This document shows positions 1 through 10,645 of a DNA stretch of 64,000 nt, in pieces; the stretch's first letter is position 1, and each line of letters begins with the position of its first letter. The position numbers and the translations under genes are program-made. Source of the stretch: Prorocentrum cordatum (Eukaryota; Sar; Dinophyceae; Prorocentrales; Prorocentraceae); NCBI GenBank assembly GCA_963575745.1, contig CAUYUJ010019939.1, forward strand, positions 92,501-156,500, given 5' to 3'. Below the pieces are notes generated by a model. It did no database searches. It was not told where the DNA came from and saw only the letters and a list, made by a program, of their open reading frames with translations.

Positions 1-886
1 CCCACCATCCGTGGTAGTGTCGACAGGCTATCCAGATCGGTCGATGCAGATGGGCCGGCCGCGTCGTGGAGGAAGTCTCCTCTGGCGCGCAGCGGGCGCT
101 GCCCGCCCCCTCCCCCCCCCCGCGGCAGCGGCAGCGATCGTGCGTTGGCGGGGGGGAGGGGCGCCCCCCCCCGCATGCTGGTGCTCGCGCCGCCCCCGCC
201 CCGACGTGCTCCACGCCGCCCAAGCGTTACCGCTGCCGGGAGCCCGACTCCAGGCCTCCCCCCCTCCGGGTAACGGCCGTCGCCGACCTCGACAGAACAA
301 CGATCTCTCTCTCCCCGCACGTCTTGGGTCCTCGGCCTCCCGCCCCCCTCTCCCCACCGCTCCTGCCCCCCGCCCGGGAAACGCACCGATACCGCTACCC
401 GCGTCGCATTTTCGTTTGTTTGGGCCTTTTGGGGAGGCCCTCCTTGCCACCGATGGAGTTGCTTCGAAACTATGGCCAGAGCTCACACCAGGAGAGTGGG
501 TTTTGGGAGCAGCGGTAATGGTACCGCCCGGTTTTCCATCTACACATTCTACGCTTGCGATTCCCTCCCCAATCATGCCCCTCTTGCCCCCCCGTGCGCC
601 ACCTCTGTTGCTGCCCCTCCCCCCCCTGCGCATTTCCACCTGCACCTCTCCCCTTCCCGTCAGACGTCTGACATACGCCTGGGAAGCCCCGAATCTCTCA
701 GGTCTCCGGGCGCGCTTGGAGGCTTGACGTTTTCGTTTCGCCTCTTGCTCGGCGCCCTGGGCAAATCGCGACCAAGTCTCGCCCTCTGCGGGTCATTTCC
801 CGAGCCTCCGACCAGGAACGATGCAAGACGAAGAAATGGTCTTGCGGATGGGATCCTCCTCCCCCTCCTCTCCCTCCTCCTTTTTC
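1..886. other. GC-rich stretch, no supported gene
   Basis: Very C-rich, with many homopolymeric C runs. Overlapping open frames exist on both strands but they are proline/arginine-rich, have no recognisable motif and contradict each other. I see no repeat family of this window in it. Confidence 0.5.
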
Positions 887-1092
887 CCCCGCCTCCTCCT
901 CCTCCTCCTCCTCCTCCGCCTCCTCCTCCTCCTCCTCCTCCTCCTCCCTCCTCCTCCTCCTCCTCCTCCTCCTCCTCCTCCTCCTCCTCCTCCACCTCCT
1001 CCCCTCCTCCTCCTCCTCTCCCTCCCTCCTCCTCCTCCTCCTCCTCCTCCTCGCCTCCTCCTCTCCTCCTCCTCCTCCTCCTCCTCCTCCTC

Positions 1093-1124
<32 letters not shown>

Positions 1125-1203
1125 GCCTCCTCCTCCTCTCCTCCTCCTCCTCTCCTCCTCCTCCTCCTCCTCTTCCTCCTCCTCCTCCTCCTCCTCCTCC
1201 CCC
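887..1203. repeat. (CTC)n polypyrimidine tract
   Basis: About 315 bp of almost pure C/T on the + strand, mainly CTC triplets with CCCTC and TCTCC interruptions. It produces long artificial poly-Pro, poly-Ser, poly-Leu (+) and poly-Glu, poly-Arg, poly-Gly (-) reading frames. Confidence 0.95.
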
Positions 1204-1968
1204 CGAAGGGGCACACCCTCGGCTGCGCAGGGGTGGTCTGGGTCTTTGTATTCTGGTCGCCACGGCCTGTCCCCCGTGCCTTGTGCTCGCGTGTTGTGCC
1301 TGTGCCCTGGCCTGTGGCCCGCCCCACATTTTGTCCCGTACCATGCGATCGGCGGTAGGAACGAGGAGGACAAGCACACAGACACAATGATCCGTCGATC
1401 CCCAGGAGAATATATGGGAAAGTATGGGAAGTGGGGGGGGAGACCAACACCCAGAAGGTATGAGGAACTCTGGGGGCTCCTGGGATGTGTGTGTGTGTGT
1501 TTATGTGTGTGTCCTTGGGCCCCGTCAGGTAGTGAGCCAGCTACCTCCGCGTGGGGGCCATTCGCCAACAGCGAAGGCAAGAGACGCCCCCACGACGGGA
1601 AGTTCCCCTCGATTTGCAGGCTCTTGCTTTGCGACAGAGCGCGGGTTGCCAATGTGTGCACGTAGACAGCGATATCCAACTGGACAGAGGGAATCCGCGG
1701 CCGTTCCTGAGGATACTTGCAGAGGAGCACCTTGGCAGTAGAGCCGAACGCGCTGAGGTGCACTTGTTGCCCACGTGCGTGCAGGCACACGGCTTTTTCT
1801 CTTGTCGTATGTTCCATGTCTTGCCTCGTGTTCTCAGCTGTTTCCTGCCGTTTGCACCGTGCCGCGTTTGTCGTGTCTTGTTCTGTCACTTCCTGGCCTG
1901 GCCTGGTCCAGCCTGTATTTTTTTGTTTCCCTCCTCGTTCTGTCCCGTCCACCTCCTCCTGTCTGGCC
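1204..1968. other. No supported gene; short GT repeat
   Basis: Contains a GT-rich microsatellite at about 1485-1512. The frames running through here start inside the preceding CTC tract and resemble nothing I recognise. Confidence 0.5.
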
Positions 1969-2037
1969 GTAGGAGGAGGAGAAAGAGGAGGAGGAGGAGA
2001 AGGAGGAGGAGGATGAGGAGGAGAAGGAGGGGGAATG
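1969..2037. repeat. (GGA)n polypurine tract
   Basis: AGG/GGA triplets with opposite strand bias to the CTC tract at 887-1203. Confidence 0.9.
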
Positions 2038-2514
2038 GAGCCGGAGACCGGCGGGGAAGGAAAAACGCGAGTGCGAGAAGGGGTGGTGGACGGGGATGCA
2101 AACCCCTGGAGAGGGACGGAGCTGTCTCCGGTTGCCATGGTGGCCTCTGGGCCGTCTTGGGCCTCTCTGGAGGATTCTTCAGGCCTTTTGGAGTCGTCTT
2201 GCAATTTTCCTGGGACCATCTGACACATTCCTGAGGCCATCGTGTGCCGAACAAGTTGGCTGTCTGGCTGCGTGATCTTGGCTGTCTTTGGCCTGGCCTG
2301 GAGCCTCTCTTGCGCTTGCACTTGTTGGCCGTCCTGGGCGCCTCGGGTGCCGTCGTGGCGCCACCTTGGCATCCATGGGCCCGTTCTCGGAAGTCCAGGG
2401 TTCTCGTGGTTTCCCCAAGTTCGCCGCCAGCTGAATCTTTGCATGATTTGTCCGCCCGGGCCCGCTCGAGAGCGAACGGTGTGTAACCCAGGCTGTTGTG
2501 ACCCCGCGGTACTC
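2038..2514. repeat. Degenerate GGCC/CTTGG minisatellite-like stretch
   Basis: Imperfect repetition of words such as GGCCTCTTGG, TTGGCCGTC and TGGGGCC. Similar text fills 8520-8690, 19290-19560, 26060-26230, 30140-30730 and 47940-48080. No coding signal seen. Confidence 0.5.
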
Positions 2515-2670
2515 TAAGTGGGCCTGTCCCTCTACAGGAGAAATATTCAAAGATAGTCAACAAATAGTCTGGGGACGATTTTTCAACTATTTGATTTTTG
2601 TTTGAATATTTGTTTAATCTGTTTTATTTTTCGTCCAAAATCGGCCTGTAGGAGGACACGCCCGATTTAA
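2515..2670. mobile_element. MITE-like element, Fam-A copy 1
   Basis: Terminal inverted repeats: left TAAGTGGGCCTGTCCCTCT followed by ACAGGAG, right CGGCCTGTAGGAGGACACG followed by CCCGATTTAA. The interior is AT-rich with AAAATAGTC-like words and no coding capacity. Eight copies of this family lie in the window. Confidence 0.8.
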
Positions 2671-2937
2671 CAGTAATCGAGCTCCTGCAAGCGTTGTCAG
2701 CTCGGCCTCCTTGGCGTCTCTGGGGCGCGCCTCAGGCGGGGCCTCTTGGGCCCTCTTGGGGGGGTCTCTTGATAGCATCTTGGCGGTCTTGAAGGCCATG
2801 TTGGGACAGGGAAGTTTCTGGGGCTGTTCGCGGTTCCCCCCTTCGTGATTGAAATCGTTGAACAATAGAAGGATGTTCAACTATTTCTATCTTCGGGAAA
2901 AGCACGCGACAGGGAGATCAAGTAGGATATCCATGAC

Positions 2938-3270
2938 ATCAACAACATTACCACCAACAGCAACAGCAGCAACAAACAACAATAGTAATAATAACAATAG
3001 TCCGCGTCGCGGAATCCCACTTCAGCCACACACCCAGGGACAGTGAATGACCGTTCGGCCCCCTCACTCTGACTGACTGACATCATTCAACAATACCCTC
3101 GGCAGGCGCCTGCTTTTCACAAATGCGACAGCGGGCCCGCCGCCGGCGCCGACTTCTTGTTAAAGCAATGTGGGTGGGTTGCGGGTTGGGTCGCGGGTGG
3201 TCGCGGGTGAGTCGCGGGCGGGTCGCAGGCCAACAACAACCAACAACAATTACACCAACAACAACAAACC

Positions 3271-3304
<34 letters not shown>

Positions 3305-3395
3305 TTAATCCGCGTCGCGGAATTCCCATCCAGCCACGCGCCCAGGGGCAGTGAATGACCGTTCGGCCCGATCATTCTGATCACAATGTTCAATG
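2938..3395. repeat. Tandem duplication separated by CAA microsatellites
   Basis: A roughly 90-bp block beginning CCGCGTCGCGGAAT occurs at 3002-3095 and again at 3309-3395, each time directly after a CAA/ACA-rich tract (2938-3001 and 3229-3304). The intervening 3170-3230 has a G(T)CGCGGGT repeat. Confidence 0.8.
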
Positions 3396-4109
3396 CAGAG
3401 AAATCGAAGTGCCTTGGGGTCACTCTACTCGTTATGTGCTTGCGGTACGGTTGCCGCTCTGGGTAAGCGTGAAGATGCACATTACTGCGCTCTTTTTAAC
3501 ATCGCACATGGGTTGCAATGCGTTTCGTTTTTGATGCCAAGCGTGTTGCTAACTTCGAAGTCACGTGCAGCGATGCCGCTATTGTTGCTGCGGGCAGGGC
3601 TCTGAACGTATGGGGCTGACATGGGCTTCTCGCTACCTGAGCATCGCGCTGAGCTACCGGACTCCGTCTTGGCCGGCCATCGCCTTTGCATAGTGTGGTC
3701 GTTCGCCATCTTCTTCGCGCGAAGCGAGAACGCATTGGCAGCACGCAGTCCCAAGTCTTCATCTTCGCATCGTCTGGCCCACACGTCAGTTCGTGGCCAC
3801 CCCATCCTGCTGCTGCTGCTCCTTGACCCTCCTGGACGAGGTGGGTGGTGAATGGATTTTCCCGACACCTCTTGGCGCCGAAGTGTCAAAGGGCCCAATT
3901 CTCGTTGGCCGCGCCTCGCTCAAGAAGCTTTGATCTTGGCGTCCAAGGACCTTGCATCTTCATCGCGCATCCTCATGAGAAGGGCCGACTGTGAAGTGTC
4001 CTGCCGTCGGTTTCGTTCCAGGTTTCCCCCGTGGCTGCTGGAATGCAGAACGTCATCCCATTAGTTGCACCATCAGTTGCGCTTTCCGCCGCCGAATCTT
4101 CAAACTCGA
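3396..4109. other. No supported gene
   Basis: Mixed-composition DNA with open frames of up to 138 codons on the minus strand (3482-3898). I recognise no domain and cannot choose between frames. Confidence 0.4.
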
Positions 4110-4294
4110 AAAAGAAAAAACACAAACATAAACTTCTGGCGCTCCGCGCGGATTTCTTGGCTCCGCGCTGGGCCCCCCTGGCGGCGCCTCCGGCGCCGCC
4201 CCTGGCGCGCTCCGCGCGCCAGGGAGGGGGTCCGGCGCAGATCCAAGAAATCCGCGCGGAGCGCCAAAGGTTTATGTTTGTGTGTTTTTTCTTC
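4110..4294. mobile_element. Foldback element, Fam-F copy 1
   Basis: A near-perfect palindrome with arms of about 80 bp. The left arm runs AAACATAAACTTCTGGCGC then TCCGCGCGGATTTCTTGG; the right arm is its complement ending GGTTTATGTTTGTGTGT. The central part is GGCGCC-rich. It could form a long hairpin; no coding capacity. Confidence 0.85.
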
Positions 4295-4544
4295 TAAACA
4301 CCCCATACCACGTGCGACCAGTTCAGTCCTGCCGGTTTAGTAAGTCTGCTGCCCCGCTCTGCAAACCGTTCTGGCACGGCGGCCCGGGCCTGCGTCTGCC
4401 TCTTTTCCGTGTCCTCCGACCGCAAATCCATTTTCTGCGGCCTGTCTGTATCTGGTACGGGGGGATCTGGCACAAGGGTAGGCCCCTCTGTATATAGCTT
4501 AAGGAGGAGAAGGAGGCGGATGAGGAGGAAGAGGGGGAAGAGGA

Positions 4545-5362
4545 CAAGCTAGGTGCGCTTGCGTCATATCTGACGCCCTACCCCTCCCTCCCATCCCTTA
4601 CCATGGCGTAGCTCTCTAGTCGCACGGCCGGATGTCGAGCAGGGCAGTGATCGCGAGAGGCTGCGCGATTCATGGTAGAGCACGGCACGGCATGGCGTAG
4701 AAGAGAAGGGCAGAGCGTAGCATGCCATAGCATGGCGTGGCATTGCGCAGTGAAGCATTGCATCACAAAGCATTGCAAGACAACGCATGGCATCGCACAG
4801 CGGCGCAGAACGCAACACCGCACAGCATGTCATGGCATTGCGCCGGGTTCATTGGAGGGTAAGTGGATCGTCTTCGAGAGGTCCGGGCCAGTCATGAGTC
4901 GCGGCTCCAGGTCTAGCTCCTTGGGCTCCCCGAAAAGCTCCAAGCAAGGCGGGGCTGATGGAGAGCACCCGCTGGCTCTGCTTTCAACATCGCCTTCTCG
5001 CAGCAGAAACGGGGCTCCCGCTTGATACTTCCTGGAAACGACGACGAGACGACGGCTTCTGCGGCCCAGAAAATCAACGAATCGACACCGAATGTGTAAT
5101 CACTTCCGATGTTTTTTTTCGGGGGGCCGTTTTCTAGGACCGAAAACGCCCGCGCTGCAGCGTGAGCACGATTTGGAACAACCAGGGGCGCAGAAATGGA
5201 GCCAGCACTTCAGCGGGAGCAACATGTTGAAACACACCTAAGCGAAAACCCAACTCCCGGGAATCCTGTATGTAAAAAACAGTACGCGGAGGAGGGCCGG
5301 ACATTTTCCGGACGTCATCAGGGGAGAGAGGAGAGGAGTATTCATATTGTTTCATTGTGGAG
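4545..5362 (+). mobile_element. Composite interspersed repeat, Fam-L copy 1
   Basis: Begins CAAGCTAGGTGCGCTTGCG and ends near TTCATTGTGGAGGAG, just before a GGA tract. Internal parts: a polymorphic ATGGC/ATTGC-rich block (4670-4850), a CTGCAGCG(GGAGCACGATT) motif and GGGAATCCTGTATGTAAAAA. The same order occurs at 27885-28638 and, inverted, at 46778-47541. A 3' simple-sequence tail suggests a non-autonomous retroelement, but no coding or promoter box is visible. Confidence 0.7.
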
Positions 5363-5405
5363 GAGAGGGAGAAGAAGGACGAGGAGGAGGAGGAGGAGGA
5401 GGAGG
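5363..5405. repeat. (GGA)n tail
   Basis: GGA/GAA triplets abutting the 3' end of the composite repeat at 4545-5362. Confidence 0.8.
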
Positions 5406-6622
5406 ACAAGGGGCTTTTCGCCTTGGAGTGGTCCTCGCTTGGGGCAGTTATTTCCATTGGGCCTTCGGCCTTCGTTGAAGGGTTCATGCTCTTGACCCAC
5501 GTTCTCCTGTCCATGTTTCTTTTGGATTCACCCCCCGCGCGCTTGATGCTGGTCATCAGTCGTCTGCCTTATCGTGCTTGTCGTCGCCGCCTCCGTTCTC
5601 GTAGTCGTCGCTACCATCGTCGCTTCCGTCGTTGTGCTCTTGACAGACGCGATTCTGTACATGTTTGGACTGTACCAGGGGTGGCGCGAGCATGGTCTCT
5701 GTCGCGCGGCATCAAGAGCTTGTGGCTCATGTGTGCGCTGAGGGTCCAAGGAGTATGTCTCGACGCATTCGGCTTTTGCGGCATGATTCGCCGTTTGCCT
5801 GCACGGATTTCAGTGGCGATTGGAGAAGGCTGGGCTCCAATCGCCTTTCTGGGTGTCCTTCATTGGGTGGTCTCAGCAAAGGCTGTGGCCAGGCGGAGAA
5901 ACAGCGCGCGCACGATTTGTATTTCATTGCGTGTGCCTGTGCGTGGTATGCACTTGTGTATGTGTGAGTATTAGTAGGTGTGCTCGTGTAGAATGTGGAA
6001 AGTGTAACCTTTGCAACGTGTGAATTTCTGCATGCACATGTGTGTATGCGCATGTTGATGTGTGCTTGCGTGTGCTATTCTTGTCATGCCCGCAGTCTAC
6101 ATTCTGCTGGTTCGCACCGCACTTGTATTGACATGATGCTGTTCATTTGCCAGGACGCCCAAGTATGCGGAAGTACGTGACTGGAGGCTGTTGCTTGCTC
6201 GATGTGCGTTGCCACCTTCTGTGATATCCGTAGGGGCGTCGCATCGGTGCTGCATCCCGATCGACCGCAGTGCATCACACCCATTGCGTTCGGTTGACAT
6301 TGTACATCGCCATGGTCCACCAGGTTCTTGTGGCCCTAGCGAGGTTAGTGGGATGAAGAGAGATGGCGATTGCGGAGGAGGTGTAGCAGGGCGTCGAGGA
6401 AGCAGGCGGAGGAGAACGAGGAGCGAGATGAAAAAGCAGGAGATGGGGTGAAGTGCGGGAGGGAAGTCGGAGGGGGTGGTCCCGACGAGGGAGTTGCCCA
6501 GGGGCAGGGGAAGCGGACGAGCTCGACGGCGGAGACGGCGACGGCGGCAGCGGAGCCGGATATGGGTTATAAGCATTTGAGAGGGAGGGGTGGGAACGGA
6601 CAGGGGGGAGAGCGTGCCATTC
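5406..6622. other. No supported gene
   Basis: Mixed-composition DNA. An open frame of 205 codons (5357-5974, +) begins in the GGA tail and ends in GTGTG-rich DNA; it has no recognisable domain. TG-rich words are frequent at 5920-6090. A weak GGAG-rich patch lies at 6395-6450. Confidence 0.4.
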
Positions 6623-6817
6623 GAAGAAGGACAAATTACAGAAACATGAACGTTTGGCGCTCAGCGCGGATCTCTTGGATCCGCGCCTGGACCCCCCCAT
6701 GGCGGCGCCTCCGGCGCCGCCCCTGGCGCGCTCCGCGCGCCAGGGATGGGGGTCCAGCGCAGATCCAAGAAATCCGCGCGGAGCCTCAAAAGTTTATGTA
6801 TATGTGTTTTTCTTCTG
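6623..6817. mobile_element. Foldback element, Fam-F copy 2
   Basis: Left arm GAAGAAGGACAAATTACAG... CGTTTGGCGC; right arm ...GGAGCCTCAAAAGTTTATG ending TTTTTCTTC. Centre GGCGGCGCCTCCGGCGCCGC, as in the 4110-4294 copy. Confidence 0.85.
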
Positions 6818-6892
6818 GTTCTGGTCATTATTCGAACGTGCCCGTTGTTCTCGGAGAGCCCACTGACTGAGGAGCATTTTTATTCATTGTTT

Positions 6893-7088
6893 TGCCGATC
6901 GGCGCGGGCCCTCGCACCCCCCCTCCCACCCCCCATGGAGTAGATCTTGGCTGGTTTGGGCGCCTGTTCGAGCAGGTGGAGTCTCCCCCACAGGGCGCCC
7001 TGCTGCAAACAGTCGCACTACGCAGGGATCTGGAGCCAAGACCCCCCCCTCCCCCTCTTTCCGCTCGATGTCGAAATGCCGAACAAGA
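6893..7088. repeat. Dispersed repeat Fam-P copy 1
   Basis: Starts TTGCCGATCGGCGCGGGCC and ends CGATGTCGAAATGCCGA. It shares most of its length with 54796-55010 and its first third with 57466-57560. Contains GCAAACAGTCGCACTACGC. Confidence 0.75.
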
Positions 7089-7144
7089 AAACGCTCACTT
7101 GCGAAAAATGTTACTGGAGGAAAAAACAAGCATTATCTCTTAAA

Positions 7145-7349
7145 GGCTATAGGGCTATGGGGCTATAGGGCCATAGGGCTATAGGGCTATGAGGCTCTGG
7201 GGCTCTAGGGCTATAGGGCTATAGGGCTGTAGGGCTGTAGGGCTATAGGGCTATAGGGCTGTAGGGCTGTAGGGCACCCGGGCACCAGGGCACCCGGGCA
7301 CTCGGGCACTCGGGCACCGGGGCACCCTGGCACCCAGGCACCCGGGCGT
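7145..7349. repeat. Octamer minisatellite, two blocks
   Basis: First block of GGGCTATA octamers (with GGGCTGTA variants) to about 7272, then an abrupt change to GGGCACCC/GGGCACTC octamers to 7349. The register of 8 bp is kept across the switch. Confidence 0.9.
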
Positions 7350-7354
7350 GCCGC

Positions 7355-7413
7355 CAAAATGCACGCACGAAACCGACAAATGCACGGGGAATTGACGTCC
7401 GAGCGATGGCAAG
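7355..7413. mobile_element. Fam-E fragment (right half)
   Basis: ATGCACGCACGAAACCGAC through GACGTCCGAGCGATGGC matches the right half of the Fam-E element; the left terminus is missing. Confidence 0.65.
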
Positions 7414-7480
7414 GCAAGTCAGGGATGGGAAGACGAGGGTTGGGGACGGGACAGAAAGGAGTGGGTGTCATTATTTGCAT

Positions 7481-7602
7481 CTCGGCATCGCTTGAACGCG
7501 CGTGTTTTTCTAGGAGATGCTCGTCGAGGAGCATCTCGGATCATCTCGCAGGAAACAAAAAAACGACAAGTGCACTGGGAATGGGCGTCCGAGCGGCGGC
7601 AG
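7481..7602. mobile_element. MITE-like element, Fam-E copy 2
   Basis: Left end TCGGCATCGCTTGAACGCG, right end GGGCGTCCGAGCGGCGGC. Internal GAGATGCTCGTCGAGGAGC is a small palindrome. Diverged from the family consensus. Confidence 0.65.
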
Positions 7603-7715
7603 GGCAAGCCAGGGACGGGACGACGAGGGGGAGGGCGCGCAGGAGGTTCGGATGGGACCCTCGCCCTCGCCCTCTCCTTACCGGTTCTCGCCCTTGTGTC
7701 TCACCCCTTGCCTTC

Positions 7716-7868
7716 AGTCGGGTCTGTCCCTCTACAGGGGGGAATACAAAAAATTGTCACAAATAGTTTGGGGACGATGTGCTTTTACCATTTTTGAGCA
7801 CTTGTAGGGTATGCTTTGGCTTAAAAAATGTTGGTCAAAGAACGGCCTACAGGGGGGCAGGCCCGACT
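7716..7868. mobile_element. MITE-like element, Fam-A copy 2
   Basis: Left end AGTCGGGTCTGTCCCTCTA, right end CCTACAGGGGGGCAGGCCC followed by GACT. AT-rich centre. Confidence 0.8.
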
Positions 7869-8212
7869 GAACTCCTGCCCCCCCCCCCTGGCTTTCGTGT
7901 GCGGTACGGTCGTCGTCCGTGTCTCTGCCTCCATGGCTCTCTTCCTCTGGCTCCTTCTCCGCCTTCTTCCTTGTCGATGTGGTTATTCGTTGGCCCATTC
8001 GGGTGCGTTTCCTTGCTGCTGGCATCAACGACCCCTCCTTTTCGATCTCCCTCTCGCCCCCTCGTCCACCCCATCCCCTCTTCCCTCCCTCTCCAGAAGG
8101 CCTCTGGAGGCCTCCTTGGAGGCTTCTGGGGACTTGAGAAGATTGCCCGAGCAGAGCACCCGAGTGGAGGCAAAGCGTGGCCATGCGCACTTTTTAGTAT
8201 TTTTGTACGAGC

Positions 8213-8335
8213 TCCTCCTCCTCCTCCTCCTCCTCCTCCTCCTCCCCCTCCTCCTCCTCCTCCCACTCCTCCTCCTCCTCCTTCTCCTCCTCCTCCTCCT
8301 CCTCCTCCTCCTCCTCCTCCCACTTCTCCTCGTCC
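8213..8335. repeat. (CTC)n polypyrimidine tract
   Basis: CTC triplets with single CCCCTC and CCACTC interruptions. Confidence 0.95.
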
Positions 8336-8519
8336 CGTCAGGACTGAAAATGAAAGTGTAGCCGAGGCGAGGGCACGATTCCCGAATGCCTTGTCGGGGC
8401 GTCTCGGGCGAAGCGGCTGCCAGACCGCCTCTGGAGCCGGGCAGGGCGTCGTCGTGAAGGAGCGCCGGAGCTCCGAGCGGGGGGCCACGGGAAGTGTGCG
8501 CACGCCAGAACCAGTCAAC

Positions 8520-8690
8520 AACCTGGAGGAAGTCGCAGGTGACCGGCCTCTTGGGACCCTTGGGAGCGCTCTGAGGGGGGCCTCTTGGGAGCCTCTTTGG
8601 GCCGTCCTGGGACCATCTTGCTTGGGCGCATTGGAGCACTCTTGGGCCGTCTCGGAGGCCTCTTGTATCGTCTCGGGGGCACTTTCGTAC
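8520..8690. repeat. GGCCTCTTGG minisatellite-like stretch
   Basis: Imperfect copies of GGCCTCTTGGGA and CTTGGGCC, ending at a change to less GC-rich sequence. Confidence 0.5.
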
Positions 8691-9040
8691 ATGATTGGGA
8701 TTTCAAAAGCGCGAATATTGCTTACTTTACGAGGGGTTCTGATTTCGGGGACGCGACAAACGCGTAATTTACCAGGGATCTTGGCTTCGGGAACGCAAGC
8801 ATTGCATATTTTACAAGAGAGGGTATCGCCTCGGAGACGCCACTATGGTATAATTCATAAAGAATTACATTCTCGGGAGCGCGAGCACTGCGTCATTTGC
8901 AAGGGTTCCTCGGGGACGCGACCGTGGTGTAATTTACAGTGGGAAATGGCCGCGGGGGCGCGAACATGGCGTAGTGTACAAGGGACTACGGCTCCGGGGG
9001 CGCAGATCTCATGTCGTTTTACGTGTCCCAGGGCCCCTCG
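8691..9040. repeat. Degenerate ~55-bp tandem array (Fam-Z)
   Basis: About six diverged units each containing a CGGGAGCGCGAGCA-like word followed by GCGTAATTTACAAGGG. The same unit is arrayed at 29560-29843. Confidence 0.65.
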
Positions 9041-9079
9041 GAAGTTCGGAGAAACCCCCCCAGGTGGTGGCAACTTCGC

Positions 9080-9387
9080 TCGGCATCGCTCGGACGTGTG
9101 GTTTTCTGTTTCCCGGCAAGGACCATCGGAGCATTTGAGGTACAGTCGGGGCGTTGACCTAAGGAACCCTAAATAAGGAACGAGGCCCCTTTTTTCCATA
9201 AGTGAAACTTCGATTTCTTATCGAAAACATAAGGAAAACCTTAGGCAAGCTGTGAAACACTTAAGGAACGCGGAGCCCCTCCCCAACAAAAGGGTTCCTT
9301 CTTCAGGGCCCCGACTGTAACCTCGCGAAACATACACGCACGGAGCCGAACCATGCACGGGGCACGGACGTCCGAGCGATGGCGAGT
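9080..9387. mobile_element. MITE-like element, Fam-E copy 1, split by Fam-C
   Basis: Left end CTCGGCATCGCTCGGACGTG, right end GGACGTCCGAGCGATGGCGA. The middle is interrupted by the Fam-C element at 9141-9319; removing that restores the normal Fam-E length of about 130 bp. Hence Fam-C inserted later. Confidence 0.8.
9141..9319. mobile_element. MITE-like element, Fam-C copy 1
   Basis: Ends TACAGTCGGGGCGTTGAC and AGGGCCCCGACTGTA, so the terminal inverted repeat is CAGTCGGGGC flanked by TA on both sides, as expected for a Tc1/mariner-superfamily non-autonomous element with TA duplication. Interior has GTTCCTT/AAGGAAC words. Confidence 0.85.
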
Positions 9388-9407
9388 TGGGCACTCTTCG
9401 GCTCCCC

Positions 9408-9562
9408 CCCCCTCGCGCGGGCTTCCACAGCTCACAGCAGGGGAAGCAGAGCACAGAGCTGTAACACCGGAGACTGGGCACTGGAAGTGGAGCAGGGGGG
9501 CACCGAGCCTGACCCGCGGCGCTGTGTGGCCCCACAACGGGGCCGGCGGGCCACTGCTATCG
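9408..9562. repeat. Dispersed repeat Fam-Q copy 1
   Basis: CCTCGCGCGG ... AGAGCTGTAACACCGGAGAC ... TGTGGCCCCACAACGGGGCC. Shares the same word order with 14528-14675. Confidence 0.65.
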
Positions 9563-9732
9563 GGGGTGGACAGAACCCTTAACAGTGACACGTCGATTAG
9601 TGAATTGTCTGTTTTCGGTTCTCGAGAGGGCGCCGTGGCCGTTCTTTTCCAGGCTTGCGCCCGCTAGGTTTGGGCTTCAGGTCGTTTTCACCAAACCACG
9701 TTTTACTAGAGGGGGGTCTGTCCATCCCCGAT
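9559..9732. mobile_element. MITE-like element, Fam-B copy 1
   Basis: Left end ATCGGGGGTGGACAGAAC, right end GGGGGTCTGTCCATCCCCGA. Core GTGACACGTCGATTAGTGAA is nearly invariant among the four copies. No coding capacity. Confidence 0.85.
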
Positions 9733-9805
9733 ACTGAGAACCTTCTAGCGACGTGCTTTTCGGGCAGAAGGCTGCCAAAGCGCGAATCGGCAGCGAATAG
9801 GGGGG

Positions 9806-9895
9806 GGGCAAGCGAGGAGGAGAAGGCCTTCTCAGGAGGCGGCGGGGCTTCGCAACCCCTTCTCACTTCTCCCCCTCGCTCGCCACCGAGTGAAA
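9806..9895. repeat. Fam-Y fragment
   Basis: GGAGAAGGCCTTCTCAGGAG ... CCTTCTCACTTCTCCCCCTC resembles parts of the inverted-repeat element at 63751-63940. Confidence 0.5.
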
Positions 9896-10645
9896 GCACC
9901 TCTGATCCTCATCGGCTGTCGCCCCGCCAGGCTGGGCCTGGTCCACAGGGCGATGCAGGCATGGCGGCCACGCCTCTCGCGCGCGCGACCTCTCTTGTGT
10001 GGGACTTGCCTCGCCAGCGCTGTTGAACACAAGCAGTAGAAGGATATTGCGACAGCTACGTCCCGCTGACATGGCGCAGTGGCAGGGAGAGATTTGCTGA
10101 TCTGCTTCAGATACCAGCATCCGCAGGCATCGTGCTGCATATATGTCCTGGGCTACGTGATCCTCTACAACGGGAAACACTTGAAGGTCAGCCCTTTCAT
10201 GTGATGTATACGTTCGACTATTATATGACACGACGAGGCTCAAATCACAGTGATACACAGATCTCCGCACATTCGCGTTATTTCGAAGGGCTGAGCAGGA
10301 CAGTCGTGTCATACGAGCTCCGAGGGAAGGATCGTTTAAGGTTCGCCACGTGTGCTGTTTTCTTGTTCCGTTTTGAGTGATACACTTATCGAGAGACCCT
10401 TTCACGTGTTCTGGCTGGCTGGCAGCGAATTGAGGAAGCGTGGGATAAGGAAGCCAAGCAGATTGAGCGTGTCCCCGCGGAGAGGGAGCGGAAGATGTTT
10501 TGGATTGGATTGCGTCGCCGATTATGATCGGAATTTGTGGGCAGAGGCGGGCACGCAGCTCGCAGAATATCAGTGATACGAGCAACAAGTCTACAGTGCA
10601 CCAGTAAGCAGAAGGCGCAGTACCAGTCAGGCAGACTAGCGAGCT

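Noticed and set aside
660-2444. 594-codon minus-strand frame and similar frames over CTC/GAG tracts (also 7779-9176, 24322-26250, 57300-58619, 62567-63529)
   Set aside because: Mostly poly-Glu, poly-Arg, poly-Pro or poly-Ser from simple repeats; flanking parts lack domains.
9863-10588. 241-codon minus-strand frame
   Set aside because: No recognisable domain; covers a Fam-Y fragment and unassigned DNA; no codon-bias evidence available by eye.
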